Shown here piece after piece: positions 8,850 to 17,463 of a stretch of DNA of 64,000 bases (its first letter is position 1; the number at the start of each line of letters is the position of its first letter). Below the pieces are notes generated by a model. The model worked only from the letters and a program-made list of their open reading frames with translations, did not search any database and was not told the origin of the DNA. Source of the DNA: Halogranum amylolyticum (GTDB taxonomy: Archaea > Halobacteriota > Halobacteria > Halobacteriales > Haloferacaceae); NCBI RefSeq assembly GCF_900110465.1, contig NZ_FODV01000003.1, positions 310,001-374,000 on the forward strand, read 5' to 3'. The translations under genes were made by a program, and so were the position numbers.

Positions 8850-9041
8850 TCAGTCGGCGCTCGCGGGGCGCTCGGACCGCGCGTCGACCGAGAGGCCCTC
8901 CGGGCGCTGCTCGATGCCGTACTGGCGGAGGACCGCCTCGAACTCTTCTTCGGTCCGCCCGGCGCGTGAGGCCGCCTGCGAGAGTGTAAACGTCCCGCTG
9001 CGGTACAGTGTCAGAGCCTGTGTGAGGGCGTTGGAGTGCAT
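8850..9041 (-). CDS. Small HTH-like protein (UPF0175-like / haloarchaeal DUF7317-type), 63 aa
   Basis: A 63-residue protein whose core YRSGTFTLSQAASRAGRTEEEFEAVLRQYGIE has the helix-turn-helix pattern of UPF0175 antitoxin-like proteins (a Tyr-x-x-Gly-x-x-Ser/Thr-Leu-x-x-Ala-Ala-x-x-Ala-Gly core). In haloarchaea such short proteins are usually stand-alone and may bind DNA. No toxin gene is adjacent: it sits convergent to NMD3 with a 23-base gap. The function is unknown. Confidence 0.7.
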   Translation of the reverse strand: MHSNALTQALTLYRSGTFTLSQAASRAGRTEEEFEAVLRQYGIEQRPEGLSVDARSERPASAD

Positions 9042-9320
9042 CGGTGTACATACGACGGTACTTGGAGGAGGTATGTAAAGCTATCGTGAGAATCGCTCTC
9101 AGTATCTTTCGGATTCTCGTGTTAGGTTGTGACTATGTAAACTTCTATCCGAGTGCAGTTGAATATCTGGGAGTGGAGTTAACAATCGTTTAGAACCCGT
9201 CCGGCAATAATCGCCAACCCGGGACGAACGGACAGAAGAGCGCCTGTGTGGGTAGTTCACAGGAGACGATGGAGAAAGTATCACTCGTGAACGAGTAAAA
9301 CACGCTGCGACGGAGACGGA

Positions 9321-11129
9321 CTAGTTGTCGCCCCAGACGTCCGACAGCGGGTGGTCGTTCCGCCGTTCGGCGCTGGACTGTTTGACGCCGGACGACGAAC
9401 GGTCGCCGCGTCGCCGACGCCGTCGGCCCGACCCTCCCGTGCGGGGGCCGCCCGACAGCTCGCCGAGCGCCGCCTGCGGGTCGAACTCGGGGAGGTCGGG
9501 GCTCGACATCCGCCTCACCTGATCGGCAAACCAGGCGGGCATATCCGGTTCGGCGCGGTCGAACAGGTCGAGCAGACTCGAGTCCGCGAGGTAGGTATCG
9601 CCGTAGTCGTCGGGCGCGCGAACGACCCGCCCGCAGGCCTGAATCACGGTCCGCAGCGCCGCGCGGTGGTACCACGCCCACTGACCCTCCTCCAGTCGAC
9701 GAGCGACCCGCGAGTCGCTGGTGTTCAGATAGGGAGCCTTACACAGCACCTGCCACCGACAGAGCCCGCCTTTCAAGTCGAGCGCCTCCTCCATCTTCAC
9801 CGAGAGGAACAGTTCGGGTTCGTCGGTCGCCTTCCACGCCTCCAGTTCGGCGTCGCGGTTCTCTCGCGTGTGCAGACGGACTCTGTCTCCGACGCCGAAC
9901 TCCGCCAGCAGCGTCGCCAACTTCTCTTGAATCCCGTAAGAGTGCGCGTGGACGAGTCCCTTCTGGTCCGGATGTTTCGCCAGCAGGCGGACGAGCAGAC
10001 GAGCGATCTTCGGGATGGTCTCGTCGCGGTGCTCGAACGTCATCTTTCCCTGCGTCACGTCGTACAGCGGCCGGTTCTCGACCGGGAACGTGTGGCCGAC
10101 GTCGACCAGCGCGACGTTCTGGGGGTCGAGACCGACCTGTCGGCAGAACGCCTCCTTGTTCAGGATCGTCGCCGAGAGCAGCGCGAACTTGTTGCCGCGG
10201 TCCCAGACGGTGTGGTGGAGATACTTCTCGGGGTTGAGCGGTTTGACGACGAGTGCCGTGCCTGCGCCGTCGGGTTGGTCGACGACCCACGTCGTCGCGC
10301 TCGTCGGGTCGCGGTAGTCGTCGACGAACCACTTCAACTCGCCGTGAAGCTCTTGCAGGCGGTCGCGACGCGCGGCCTCGTCGGGCGTCAACTCCGGTTT
10401 CGCGAGCAGGTCGTCTTTCGCCCGCTTGCAGACGCCCATCAGCGTCTCGGCGAACCGCGACGCGCGGTCGACGGGGTCGTCCGCACCCGAGATATCGGGG
10501 ATGCCGACGTCGTCCCAGACGGGGACCGTCCGGGGTTTGATCTCGATGGTAGCGTACATCTCCGCCCACTCCGCGAGGCCGTGCGCCTCGTCGACGACGA
10601 CGACGTCCCGCTTCCTGAACACGTCCGACCCGGCAGTCTGCATGAAGTACGCGAGCGTCATCGCCGCGATAGAGCGCGAGGAGGCGATGGCGCGGTCCGA
10701 GAAGTACGGACAGCGATGCCGGACGGTGCAGTCGAACCCCTTCTCCCGGACGCAGGGCGCGCGGTTGACGGGCGTGTCGTGTTCGCCCGGGAGGATACAG
10801 TCGTAGTTGCCTTTCCCACGGATGATCTTCAGGTCGTCCAGCAGGTCGTCGGTGGCAACGTCGTCGAGCTGTGAGACCTGCGGCGTGGTGTAGTAGGCGT
10901 CGGTCGCCTCCTTCGGTTCGGCCTCGTCGGCGCGACGGGCACAGCCGGCGATGGCGCGGGCGAGGAGGGACTTGCCGCTCCCCGTGGGCGCACGGACGAG
11001 GACCACGTCGTTGCCGGCGGCGAACGCCTCCCGGACGTCGCGGAGCGCCTGCTTCTGGTTGCCCCGGTAACTCGGCGCCGGGAACCCCTCGAAGATACGG
11101 TCCGGGTTCACGTTCGTCCCTGTCTCCAC
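9321..11129 (-). CDS. XPD/Rad3/DinG-like superfamily 2 DNA helicase with Fe-S cluster motif
   Basis: A 602-residue ATP-dependent 5'-3' helicase-type protein. Walker A is APTGSGKS (47-54) and the DEAH box is at 180-183. Between them lie four Cys (111, 126, 134, 140) in the arrangement of the XPD-family [4Fe-4S] domain. Motifs V and VI are near the C-terminal half (GGLCRWQVLCKAPY and QACGRVVRAPDDYGDTYLAD, containing the arginine finger). The C-terminal 60 residues are low-complexity and basic/Ser-rich. The start is GTG (minus strand 11127-11129). A role in DNA repair or recombination is expected for the family; the exact substrate is unknown. Confidence 0.9.
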   Translation of the reverse strand: METGTNVNPDRIFEGFPAPSYRGNQKQALRDVREAFAAGNDVVLVRAPTGSGKSLLARAIAGCARRADEAEPKEATDAYYTTPQVSQLDDVATDDLLDDLKIIRGKGNYDCILPGEHDTPVNRAPCVREKGFDCTVRHRCPYFSDRAIASSRSIAAMTLAYFMQTAGSDVFRKRDVVVVDEAHGLAEWAEMYATIEIKPRTVPVWDDVGIPDISGADDPVDRASRFAETLMGVCKRAKDDLLAKPELTPDEAARRDRLQELHGELKWFVDDYRDPTSATTWVVDQPDGAGTALVVKPLNPEKYLHHTVWDRGNKFALLSATILNKEAFCRQVGLDPQNVALVDVGHTFPVENRPLYDVTQGKMTFEHRDETIPKIARLLVRLLAKHPDQKGLVHAHSYGIQEKLATLLAEFGVGDRVRLHTRENRDAELEAWKATDEPELFLSVKMEEALDLKGGLCRWQVLCKAPYLNTSDSRVARRLEEGQWAWYHRAALRTVIQACGRVVRAPDDYGDTYLADSSLLDLFDRAEPDMPAWFADQVRRMSSPDLPEFDPQAALGELSGGPRTGGSGRRRRRRGDRSSSGVKQSSAERRNDHPLSDVWGDN

Positions 11130-11226
11130 TCCGGCCTAAATCCACCGTTCGGCGGTGCGGGAGCGGTCCGTCGGCAGTGCGTCAGAGTCGTCGTCGCCCG
11201 CGAGTCTCCCCCCTACCGTCGCGGCC

Positions 11227-11430
11227 TCACAACGCCGCGACGTCGTCCGCTGTCACCTCACGGTCGTCCGGCAACCGCTCGATACAGTCGAAACAGAGGA
11301 AGTGTTGACTGCCGTCGACGAGCTCCAGTTCGATGCCGCCAGTCGACTCGGTCTCGAAACTCCAGAAGTCGCCGATGCCGCCGGCGATCCGGACGGCCTT
11401 CCCACAGGCGTCACACGGTTCACTCGTCAT
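11227..11430 (-). CDS. Small zinc-ribbon protein (67 aa; DUF7561-like)
   Basis: A 67-residue protein with two CxxC pairs: CDACGKAVRI at the N-terminus and LCFDCIERL near the C-terminus, a probable zinc ribbon. The ATG at 11428-11430 (MTSEPCDACG) is chosen although the frame is open further upstream, because it places the first Cys pair at the N-terminus as in similar haloarchaeal proteins. It is divergent from the YkgJ-type gene that begins 80 bases away. Its function is unknown; it may bind zinc and a nucleic acid or protein. Confidence 0.7.
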   Translation of the reverse strand: MTSEPCDACGKAVRIAGGIGDFWSFETESTGGIELELVDGSQHFLCFDCIERLPDDREVTADDVAAL

Positions 11431-11509
11431 CGTCTGAGAGAGTCCGCCGAGCGACAAGAGCCTTACCCGACGTACATTGATGTGTCGTGACACCGTCTGA
11501 CAGATACGG

Positions 11510-12373
11510 ATGGACGTGAACTGTGACGGCTGTGCCGGCTGTTGCATCGACTGGCGTCCGCTCGCCCCCGACGCCGACGACCACGAACGCCGCGGCCGCC
11601 GTCCCCCGCTCGACGACGCGTACAACCTCGTGCCGCTCTCCCGCGACGAGGTACGCGACTTTCTAGACGCGGGCTACGGCGACGTGATGACGCCCCGTCT
11701 CTGGGAGGCGACCGACGGCGACGACGCGGTGACGGTCGACGGCCACGACCTCGTCGCCGTCGGCGACCGACCGGTGTTCTTTCTCGGCCTGCGCAAACCG
11801 CCGAAACCGGTCGGCCCGTTCGGCCTCGACCGCCACTGGCTCGACACCTGCGTCTTTCTCGACCCCGAGACGCTCCGGTGTCGCATCCACGACTCGCCGC
11901 TCTACCCCCGGACCTGCAGCGACTACCCCGGGCAGAACCTCGCGCTCGACCGCGAGACGGAGTGCGAACGCGTCGAGATGGCCTACGGCGGCGACCGCCT
12001 GCTCGACGACACGCCGCCCGACAACGTCGGCCTCGCGCTCGGCCCGCAGGCGCTGGGCGCGAAACTGTTCGTCTACCCCGACCCCGAGGAGTTGACGGGC
12101 GTCGTCGACCGACTCCTCGCGGACGAACTCACCGCCGCCGACCGCGCTCGGTTCGTCGGCGTCGCCGTGGGGTCGAGTCCCGGGACGACGACAGTGGACG
12201 GGACCCGCGCCGAGGAGGCCAGAACGGAGGCGCGTGCCGCCGACTCGTGGGCCGGACAGGCGATCGAGGCGTGGGAGATGCGGGCCGACGAAACCGGGTC
12301 GCTGGCGACCGACGTCGAGTCGACGGGGGCGACCGTCGAGGAGGCGCGCGGCGCACCCGAAACGGAGGGATAA
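11510..12373 (+). CDS. YkgJ-family cysteine-cluster protein
   Basis: A 287-residue protein of the YkgJ/CxxCxxCC family, proposed to bind zinc or an Fe-S cluster. The N-terminus has the cluster CDGCAGCCIDW (residues 5-13). A second Cys set follows in CVFLDPETLRCRIHDSPLYPRTCSDYPG, the hallmark of the family. The C-terminal 80 residues are acidic, Thr/Ala/Glu-rich and probably disordered. The substrate and function are not known. It begins a plus-strand run followed 51 bases later by an NmrA-like SDR. Confidence 0.85.
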   Translation: MDVNCDGCAGCCIDWRPLAPDADDHERRGRRPPLDDAYNLVPLSRDEVRDFLDAGYGDVMTPRLWEATDGDDAVTVDGHDLVAVGDRPVFFLGLRKPPKPVGPFGLDRHWLDTCVFLDPETLRCRIHDSPLYPRTCSDYPGQNLALDRETECERVEMAYGGDRLLDDTPPDNVGLALGPQALGAKLFVYPDPEELTGVVDRLLADELTAADRARFVGVAVGSSPGTTTVDGTRAEEARTEARAADSWAGQAIEAWEMRADETGSLATDVESTGATVEEARGAPETEG

Positions 12374-12424
12374 TCCTCGTTCCAGCGGGAACAGTTATCC
12401 GCTCGCCGACCGTCACTCAGTACC

Positions 12425-13354
12425 ATGAGAGTTCTCGTCACAGGGGCGACCGGGTTCGTCGGCAATCGCCTCGTCCCAGCCCTACTCGACGCCGGCCACG
12501 AGGTGACGGTGCTCGTCCGCGACGCCGACCGCTACAGCGGTCCCGCGGACGTGCGCGTCGTCGAAGGCGACCTGCTCGAACCAGGCAGTTTCGACCGTGC
12601 GCTCGACGTCGACGCCGCCTACTATCTCGTCCACTCGATGCAGTCGGGTGGCGACTTCGAGGAGCGCGACCGGCGGGCCGCACGCAACTTCGCCGACGCC
12701 GCCAGCGAGCGGGGTGTCGAGCGCGTCGTCTACCTCGGCGGACTCGGGTCGGGCAACGACCGACTGTCGAAGCATCTCCAGTCGCGCCGAGAGGTCGAGT
12801 ACATCCTCGGTGAGGGCGACTACGAGCTGACGACGCTCCGAGCGGCCATCATCATCGGTGACGGGAGTGCGAGCTTCGAGATGGTCAAACAGCTCGCGAA
12901 GCGACTGCCGGTGATGATCACCCCGCAGTGGGTCCGGACGGAGTGCCAACCGATCGCCATCGACGACGTCGTCGCCTATCTCGTCGGCGTGCTCGACGTC
13001 CCCGAGACAGCCGGTGAGACGTACGAGATCGGCGGTCCGGACGTGCTGACGTACGGAGAGCTGCTCCAGCGGACGGGCGAGCGGTTGGGTCGACATCCCC
13101 GCATCGTCTCCGTCCCAGTGTTGACGCCGCGGCTCTCGGCCTACTGGGTCGACCTCGTCACCGACGTCCCCCGGAGCGTCGCCCGCCCCCTCATCGACGG
13201 GCTGAAGAACCCGGTCGTCGTCGAGGACAACCGGATTCGGGAGCTCGTCCCTATCGAGTTGACTCCCTTCGACGTCGCCGTCGAACGAGCACTCGGCGAC
13301 GATCGGTCCGCCGCGACGCTGTCGCCGTCGGTCGAACCGACGCGAGCGGATTAA
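12425..13354 (+). CDS. Atypical SDR, NAD(P)H-binding NmrA-like protein
   Basis: A 309-residue protein with the atypical-SDR dinucleotide motif GATGFVGN at the N-terminus, then conserved patterns DLLEPGSFDRAL, AYYLVHSM and RVVYLGGLG. The YxxxK catalytic pair of classical SDRs is not evident. Such proteins bind NAD(P)H and act as reductases, redox sensors or assembly factors. The C-terminal half (YEIGGPDVLTYGELL, LTPRLSAYWVDLVTDVP) resembles the bacterial family of predicted membrane-associated nucleotide-sugar epimerases. A GTTATCC box about 28 bases upstream suggests leaderless expression. Confidence 0.85.
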   Translation: MRVLVTGATGFVGNRLVPALLDAGHEVTVLVRDADRYSGPADVRVVEGDLLEPGSFDRALDVDAAYYLVHSMQSGGDFEERDRRAARNFADAASERGVERVVYLGGLGSGNDRLSKHLQSRREVEYILGEGDYELTTLRAAIIIGDGSASFEMVKQLAKRLPVMITPQWVRTECQPIAIDDVVAYLVGVLDVPETAGETYEIGGPDVLTYGELLQRTGERLGRHPRIVSVPVLTPRLSAYWVDLVTDVPRSVARPLIDGLKNPVVVEDNRIRELVPIELTPFDVAVERALGDDRSAATLSPSVEPTRAD

Positions 13355-13380
13355 GAGCACGTGGGTCGAAGCACTCCGAG

Positions 13381-14094
13381 ATGAGTCTGCTAGGGACGGA
13401 GTACGGCGAGGCGTGGACGTACGAGAGCATCGTCGGTGCGCTTCCGGGCATCGAACTGAGCGAGCCACAGGCCGTCGCGTTCCAGTTCGTCCTTTTCGAG
13501 GTGCTGATCCTCCTCTTCGCGTGGGTGTACGACCTCTGGAACGCGGCGCTCGCCGGTACCGCCGCCGTCGCCGTCGCCGTCGTCGGTAGCGTCGCGATGC
13601 TCCGGCTCGGAGCGGGGACGCGCTCGCTGGAACTGCCTGAGACGTACCGGCGCGTGCTGTTCGGGTCGAGCATCGAGGTCGTCCTCGCAGTGCTCGCGTT
13701 CATCGCGCTCGTCACCCACCTGTTCGTTTTCGACCCCCAGCAGGCCGCAGCGGCCGGCAGACCTGCGCTCCTCGATCAGCTGTTCGGTCCACAGCCACCC
13801 GTCGTCGTCGTCTATCTGATGCTCCTGGTGCTGTGGGATCTCTGCTATCGCATCGGCACCTCCTGGTGGACGGCCGTCGTCGCGTTGTGGCGGTCGTACC
13901 GCTACAGGTTCGACGACAAGACCGTCGGTGCGCTCCGCCGGCTGGACGCGACGAACGTGGGGTTCGCGGTGGCACAGCTGCTGCTCGTGCCGTTCCTGCT
14001 CGACGATCCGGTACTGCTCTTCGCCGTCGGCGGCCACGTCGTCGCGGTGACCGTCGTCTCGACGGCGGCGTTGGTCACACTGCGAGAAGCGTAG
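13381..14094 (+). CDS. Haloarchaeal integral membrane protein of unknown function (237 aa; DUF7530-like)
   Basis: A polytopic membrane protein of 237 residues with about six hydrophobic segments, for example FQFVLFEVLILLFAWVYDLW, an Ala/Val segment around residues 58-80, VVLAVLAFIALVTHLFVF, VVVVYLMLLVLWDLCY, FAVAQLLLVPFLL and a final Val-rich helix. No transport or enzymatic motif is apparent. It follows the NmrA-like SDR by 26 bases on the same strand. A TATA-like GATTAAG at leaderless distance overlaps the stop codon of that gene, so it may have its own promoter. The function is unknown. Confidence 0.7.
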   Translation: MSLLGTEYGEAWTYESIVGALPGIELSEPQAVAFQFVLFEVLILLFAWVYDLWNAALAGTAAVAVAVVGSVAMLRLGAGTRSLELPETYRRVLFGSSIEVVLAVLAFIALVTHLFVFDPQQAAAAGRPALLDQLFGPQPPVVVVYLMLLVLWDLCYRIGTSWWTAVVALWRSYRYRFDDKTVGALRRLDATNVGFAVAQLLLVPFLLDDPVLLFAVGGHVVAVTVVSTAALVTLREA

Positions 14095-14099
14095 GGTGG

Positions 14100-14273
14100 T
14101 TACTGACCTTTGATCTCTTTGAACTGATCGAGTAGGTCGTCTGCTGAGTCTCCCGAGTCGAACTCGAGGCGGCCGTGGTACTCCGTGCGCATCTCGGAGA
14201 AGTCGGTGTCGACCTGACTCGTCTTCTGCGCACGACGCTCGTGTTCTTCCTCGTCATAGTCACCCATTGACAT
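14100..14273 (-). CDS. Small acidic haloarchaeal protein (57 aa; DUF5786-like)
   Basis: A complete 57-codon minus-strand gene, product MSMGDYDEEEHERRAQKTSQ... ending DDLLDQFKEIKGQ. It matches the haloarchaeal family I recall as DUF5786: a very acidic start, then a short conserved segment SQVDTDFSEMRTEYHGRLEFDSGDSADDLLDQFKEIK. A TTTTTAAC box about 31 bases upstream supports leaderless expression. It is convergent with the membrane-protein gene at 13381-14094. The function is unknown, but it reads like a real, probably well-expressed gene. Confidence 0.78.
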   Translation of the reverse strand: MSMGDYDEEEHERRAQKTSQVDTDFSEMRTEYHGRLEFDSGDSADDLLDQFKEIKGQ

Positions 14274-14299
14274 GGTATATGATGACTTAGAAACAGCTC

Positions 14300-14308
14300 G
14301 TTAAAAAG
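14300..14308 (-). promoter_or_regulatory. TATA box of the DUF5786-like gene
   Basis: CTTTTTAAC on the minus strand is centred about 31 bases upstream of the ATG at 14273. Confidence 0.5.
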
Positions 14309-14416
14309 TTGACGATTAGAATGGAAGATGATGTAGGATTCGGCGGCGAGACGTCGGAGACGGCGACGTGAGGGCCGTGCGGAAGAGGTAAACCAACCCA
14401 CAGAGTAATCACAGTC

Positions 14417-15424
14417 GTGGCACGACCCTTGCGATTCCGGTACGCACCCGGTACGTGGACGGAGAACCGGGTCCGGAACGACGTGTTTCATCCTCTCGAC
14501 GGCAACCTCGGCGCGACGATGCGGTCGCCGTGGTTCAAACCGCCGTCGGACTACGAAGCCTCCCGTTTCGAGATGGACAACGGCGACATCGCCCTCCTGG
14601 CGTGGAACGACGAGGGTGCCTACTGGCTCGGCAACACCGAGACGCCGAGCAGCCTCTGGCGCACCGACAAGTTCGCGTTCGAGGAGGTCCCGTACCCCAT
14701 CGCTCGCTGGGCCGAACGCGAACTGCTCGCGCAACTCCACGAGGAGTCGCCGTGGCTCGAACCGTTCCCCCACGTCTCGTGGTTCTTCCTCCCTGTGTTC
14801 CTCTCGAAGGACGGTCGACACACCACCCGCGAGTTCTTCGACGAGCACGCGGCAGGGTTCCCCGACGCGACCCGCGAGGAGGCGCTCGGGTTCTACGAGC
14901 GCTTCCTCCACACCGGCGCACTCGACGACTACCGAGAGCTGATGGCCGGAAAGCTCGGTACTTCACAGCAGGTGGATCTCGTCCGGATGTCGGCGTCGAT
15001 GGGCGAGTTCAACGTCGCGAAGGTGCTTCACGACGCCGGCTACGATCTCACCCCCGAGATCGAGGTGACGACCGGCCACTCGCTGGACTACCGGGCGGAC
15101 CGTCCGGGCGAGGACGGTACGCTCGTCGAGGTGACCCGACCGCTCCCGCCGAACCGGCGGTCGGCGAACACGCCCGTCGCCGCCGTCCGTGACACTGCCG
15201 AGACGAAGACGAACGGCCAACTCGAGAACCACGGCGGCGGCGTCACGCTGTTCGTCGACTGCTCATCGTTCCCCGACGACGACTGGTTCGCCGTCCGCGG
15301 CGAACAGCCCGAGGTGCGACACCGCCCGGCGGTCGTCTTCCGGGCACGACCGGACGGTCGCATCGAGGGCTACGCGAAGGGTTCGGTCCCGCTCGAGCTC
15401 CAGCAGGGGCTCGAGTGGGTGTAG
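14417..15424 (+). CDS. Haloarchaeal protein of unknown function (335 aa; DUF5784-like)
   Basis: A 335-residue soluble protein starting with GTG (MARPLRFRYAPGTW). It is rich in conserved aromatic residues and consistent with the haloarchaeal family I recall as DUF5784. The C-terminal third contains HSLDYRADRPGEDGTLVEVTRPLP (Asp224, Glu238), then Lys264/Gln268 in TKTNGQLEN and the strand VTLFVDCS. This arrangement loosely recalls PD-(D/E)XK nuclease folds, but the ExK lysine is not in place. A GGTAAACC box lies about 28 bases upstream of the GTG. The function is unknown. Confidence 0.75.
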   Translation: MARPLRFRYAPGTWTENRVRNDVFHPLDGNLGATMRSPWFKPPSDYEASRFEMDNGDIALLAWNDEGAYWLGNTETPSSLWRTDKFAFEEVPYPIARWAERELLAQLHEESPWLEPFPHVSWFFLPVFLSKDGRHTTREFFDEHAAGFPDATREEALGFYERFLHTGALDDYRELMAGKLGTSQQVDLVRMSASMGEFNVAKVLHDAGYDLTPEIEVTTGHSLDYRADRPGEDGTLVEVTRPLPPNRRSANTPVAAVRDTAETKTNGQLENHGGGVTLFVDCSSFPDDDWFAVRGEQPEVRHRPAVVFRARPDGRIEGYAKGSVPLELQQGLEWV

Positions 15425-15463
15425 GTCGGCGAAAGAAGTGGGGAGCGGTCGACTCGGTCGGCG

Positions 15464-15748
15464 TCAGAACGAGACCGGTTCCGGTCCGCTCTCGCCGATC
15501 GCGTAGGCGTCGCGGTCGCTGTAGAACCGTCGCCCGATTGCACGGTGACTGACACCCGTGAAGAGGGCGTCCCGGACGTCCTGTGGCCGCTCGTACGTCT
15601 CGGAACCGAGGCGTTCGAGTACCGTCTTGAGCGTCTCGGACCCGTTCTGGAGTTCGATCTCCTGGTCGCCGTGCGCTTCGATGAGTTCCTCGCTCGTCGC
15701 AGGGTACTCGTAGCCGTCGATCAGATCGTCAGTGCCGTTCAGGCGCAT
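15464..15748 (-). CDS. Small haloarchaeal protein (94 aa; DUF5789-like)
   Basis: A 94-residue protein starting MRLNGTDDLIDGYEYPATSEELIEAHG, with a conserved core ETLKTVLERLGSETYERPQDVRDALFTGVSHRAIGRRFYSDRD. It agrees with the haloarchaeal DUF5789 family, whose members are paralogous and possibly regulatory or stress-related. An ATTATAAT box about 28 bases upstream of the ATG indicates a strong leaderless promoter. It is convergent with the DUF5784-like gene and divergent from the PHP gene. Confidence 0.8.
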   Translation of the reverse strand: MRLNGTDDLIDGYEYPATSEELIEAHGDQEIELQNGSETLKTVLERLGSETYERPQDVRDALFTGVSHRAIGRRFYSDRDAYAIGESGPEPVSF

Positions 15749-15771
15749 CGTACCAGGTTGTAGCCCGAAGA

Positions 15772-15781
15772 TGATTATAAT
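15772..15781 (-). promoter_or_regulatory. TATA box of the DUF5789-like gene
   Basis: The minus-strand AATTATAATC motif is centred about 28 bases before the ATG at 15748. Confidence 0.55.
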
Positions 15782-15871
15782 TGTTTTCCATGTACTACCT
15801 TCGACTCTTAACAGTCATTAATGGTCCTTAATGTCAGAACTGCTTTCGGTCTCCCCGCCAGAGGGAGAGGT

Positions 15872-16717
15872 ATGTTGGACGCAGACGACGACGCCGACAC
15901 TGGTGCGGCCGAGACGTCGACTCCGGAGGACGAGACGCCGGTCGCCGACCTCCACCTCCACACGACTGCCTCTGACGGAACGCTGACCGTCCCCGACCTC
16001 CCCGATGCCGCTCGGGCGGGCGGCGTCGACACCGTCGCCGTCACCGACCACGACCGTATCCACCCCGACCTCGAGGCCCCGGTGACGGTCCACGACGGGG
16101 TGATCGTGATCCGCGGGATCGAACTCCGCGTCGACACCAGCGAGTTCGCGGTCGACCTCCTCGGATACGCGGTCGACTCGACGCCGGAACTCCGCGCGGA
16201 GTTGACCCGGATACAGACCGACCGGAAGGAGCGCGCCCGGGAGATGCGATCCCGCGTCGAACGTCGACTTGACGTCAACCTCGATCTCGACGTCCGGGAG
16301 GGCGTCGGCCGGCCGCACGTCGCCCGGGCTATCGAAGAGAGCGAGGCCGACTACGACTACCAGGGGGCGTTCGACCACCTCATCGGCGGCGGCGGCCCCT
16401 GCTACGTCGCGCGCGAGATCACGCCGTTCGAGCGCGGCGTCGACCTGCTGTCGGCGTCGTGTGCCGTCGTCGGACTCGCCCACCCGTTCCGCTACCCCGA
16501 CCCCGAGGCGGCGCTGGCGCTCACCGAACGACTCGACGCAGTCGAGCGCTACTACCCGTACGGACGCCCAGTCGACACGGACCGACTGGACGCCGTCGTC
16601 GCCGAACACGACCTGCTGGCGGTCGGCGGGAGCGACGCCCACGACACGACGCTCGGTCGTGCCGGGCCGCCCCGCGAGGCGTTCGAGCGGATCGCCGCTC
16701 GTCTGCCGAGAGCGTAG
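15872..16717 (+). CDS. PHP-domain metal-dependent phosphoesterase
   Basis: A 281-residue PHP-family phosphoesterase. Motif DLHLHTTASDG near residue 28 supplies the first metal-ligand histidines, VTDHD the second, and later His residues occur in GLAHPFRYPD and VGGSDAHD, the usual order in this family. Related proteins include nucleoside-3',5'-bisphosphate phosphatases and tRNA 5'-end exonuclease-like enzymes; the substrate here is not known. The start at 15872 is preferred over ATG 15821 because GGGAGAGG lies just upstream as a ribosome-binding site and the extra 17 residues look non-native. Confidence 0.88.
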   Translation: MLDADDDADTGAAETSTPEDETPVADLHLHTTASDGTLTVPDLPDAARAGGVDTVAVTDHDRIHPDLEAPVTVHDGVIVIRGIELRVDTSEFAVDLLGYAVDSTPELRAELTRIQTDRKERAREMRSRVERRLDVNLDLDVREGVGRPHVARAIEESEADYDYQGAFDHLIGGGGPCYVAREITPFERGVDLLSASCAVVGLAHPFRYPDPEAALALTERLDAVERYYPYGRPVDTDRLDAVVAEHDLLAVGGSDAHDTTLGRAGPPREAFERIAARLPRA

Positions 16718-16748
16718 GCTTAAACCCCGTCGCTCCCGAAGTGAACGT

Positions 16749-16913
16749 ATGCAGTGCCACTACTGCGACCGCGATGCCGCGTACGCCGCAGAGAAGGACG
16801 GCATCAAGGTCGGCCTCTGTGAGGAGCACTTCCGCGAACGGCTGGAGGAACTCGCAGAGTCCGACGAACTCGCCGCCCTCCGCGAGCAGATCGACGTCGA
16901 CCGAACGGAGTGA
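16749..16913 (+). CDS. Small zinc-ribbon-like protein (54 aa; DUF6757-like)
   Basis: A 54-residue protein, MQCHYCDRDAAYAAEKDGIKVGLCEEHF..., with a CHYC pair and a later CEEH that could complete a zinc site. It then has an acidic helix (LEELAESDELAALREQIDVD). This pattern fits a small haloarchaeal family I recall as DUF6757. A GGCTTAAACC box about 27 bases upstream overlaps the stop codon of the PHP gene, indicating an independent leaderless promoter. It converges with the DedA gene 16 bases away. The function is unknown. Confidence 0.75.
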   Translation: MQCHYCDRDAAYAAEKDGIKVGLCEEHFRERLEELAESDELAALREQIDVDRTE

Positions 16914-16929
16914 ACGTTTTCCGGCGCTC

Positions 16930-17463
16930 TCAGAGGAGCCGTCCCGAGAAGACGAACAGCCCCGCGAGGATCAACTCGAACGAGAGCGTCCCGACCGCCG
17001 ACAGAGCCATGAACCGCCGGCCGTCGAGTTCGGAGAACCCCGCCGGGACGGTCAACATCCCCCGCGTGAACAGCATGCTGTTGCTCAGCGGCACCACGAT
17101 TGGACCCCACCGCTGGAACCAGCCGTCGAACTTATTGAGTTTCTCCTCGCTGACCCGGAACCAGCGTTTTCCGAGCAGGTAGTCGCGTCCACCGCGCTCG
17201 GCGAGTTTGAACAGCGCGTACTGACCGACGGTCGCGCCCGCGACGGCGATACCGATGATGAGGACGTTCTCCGGCGCGAGGAGATTGGTGCGGTCTCCGA
17301 CGAGGAGGATCGCCCCGGGAACGATGAGTTCGCTCGGCATGATGTACATCAGCATCGCCCCTTCGAGGACGAACACGGCGAGGAGAACGAGGAGTGCGTA
17401 CTCGGAGCTGAGGAGGTCCTGGAGGTAAGACGGCATCTCCCCGAGTTGCAGCACGGTGGTCAT
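16930..17463 (-). CDS. DedA-family membrane protein
   Basis: A 177-residue polytopic membrane protein of the DedA/VTT family, linked in bacteria to lipid flipping and membrane homeostasis. Family signs are the early segment EGAMLMYIMPSELIVPGAILLVGD, the glycine-rich GIAVAGATVGQYALFKLAERGGRDYLLGKRWFRVSEEKLNKFDGWFQRWGPIVVPLSNSMLFTRGMLTVPAG (arginine-containing re-entrant region) and C-terminal helices. The ATG at 17461-17463 (MTTVLQLGEM) is chosen; a long upstream extension in the same frame is not supported. Roles in lipid transport or envelope maintenance are inferred from the family. Confidence 0.85.
   Translation of the reverse strand: MTTVLQLGEMPSYLQDLLSSEYALLVLLAVFVLEGAMLMYIMPSELIVPGAILLVGDRTNLLAPENVLIIGIAVAGATVGQYALFKLAERGGRDYLLGKRWFRVSEEKLNKFDGWFQRWGPIVVPLSNSMLFTRGMLTVPAGFSELDGRRFMALSAVGTLSFELILAGLFVFSGRLL

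Noticed and set aside
9110..9210. Short AT-rich stretch with GCAGTTGAATATCTGGGAGTGG, possible element end
   Set aside because: No partner repeat or gene; too short to support.
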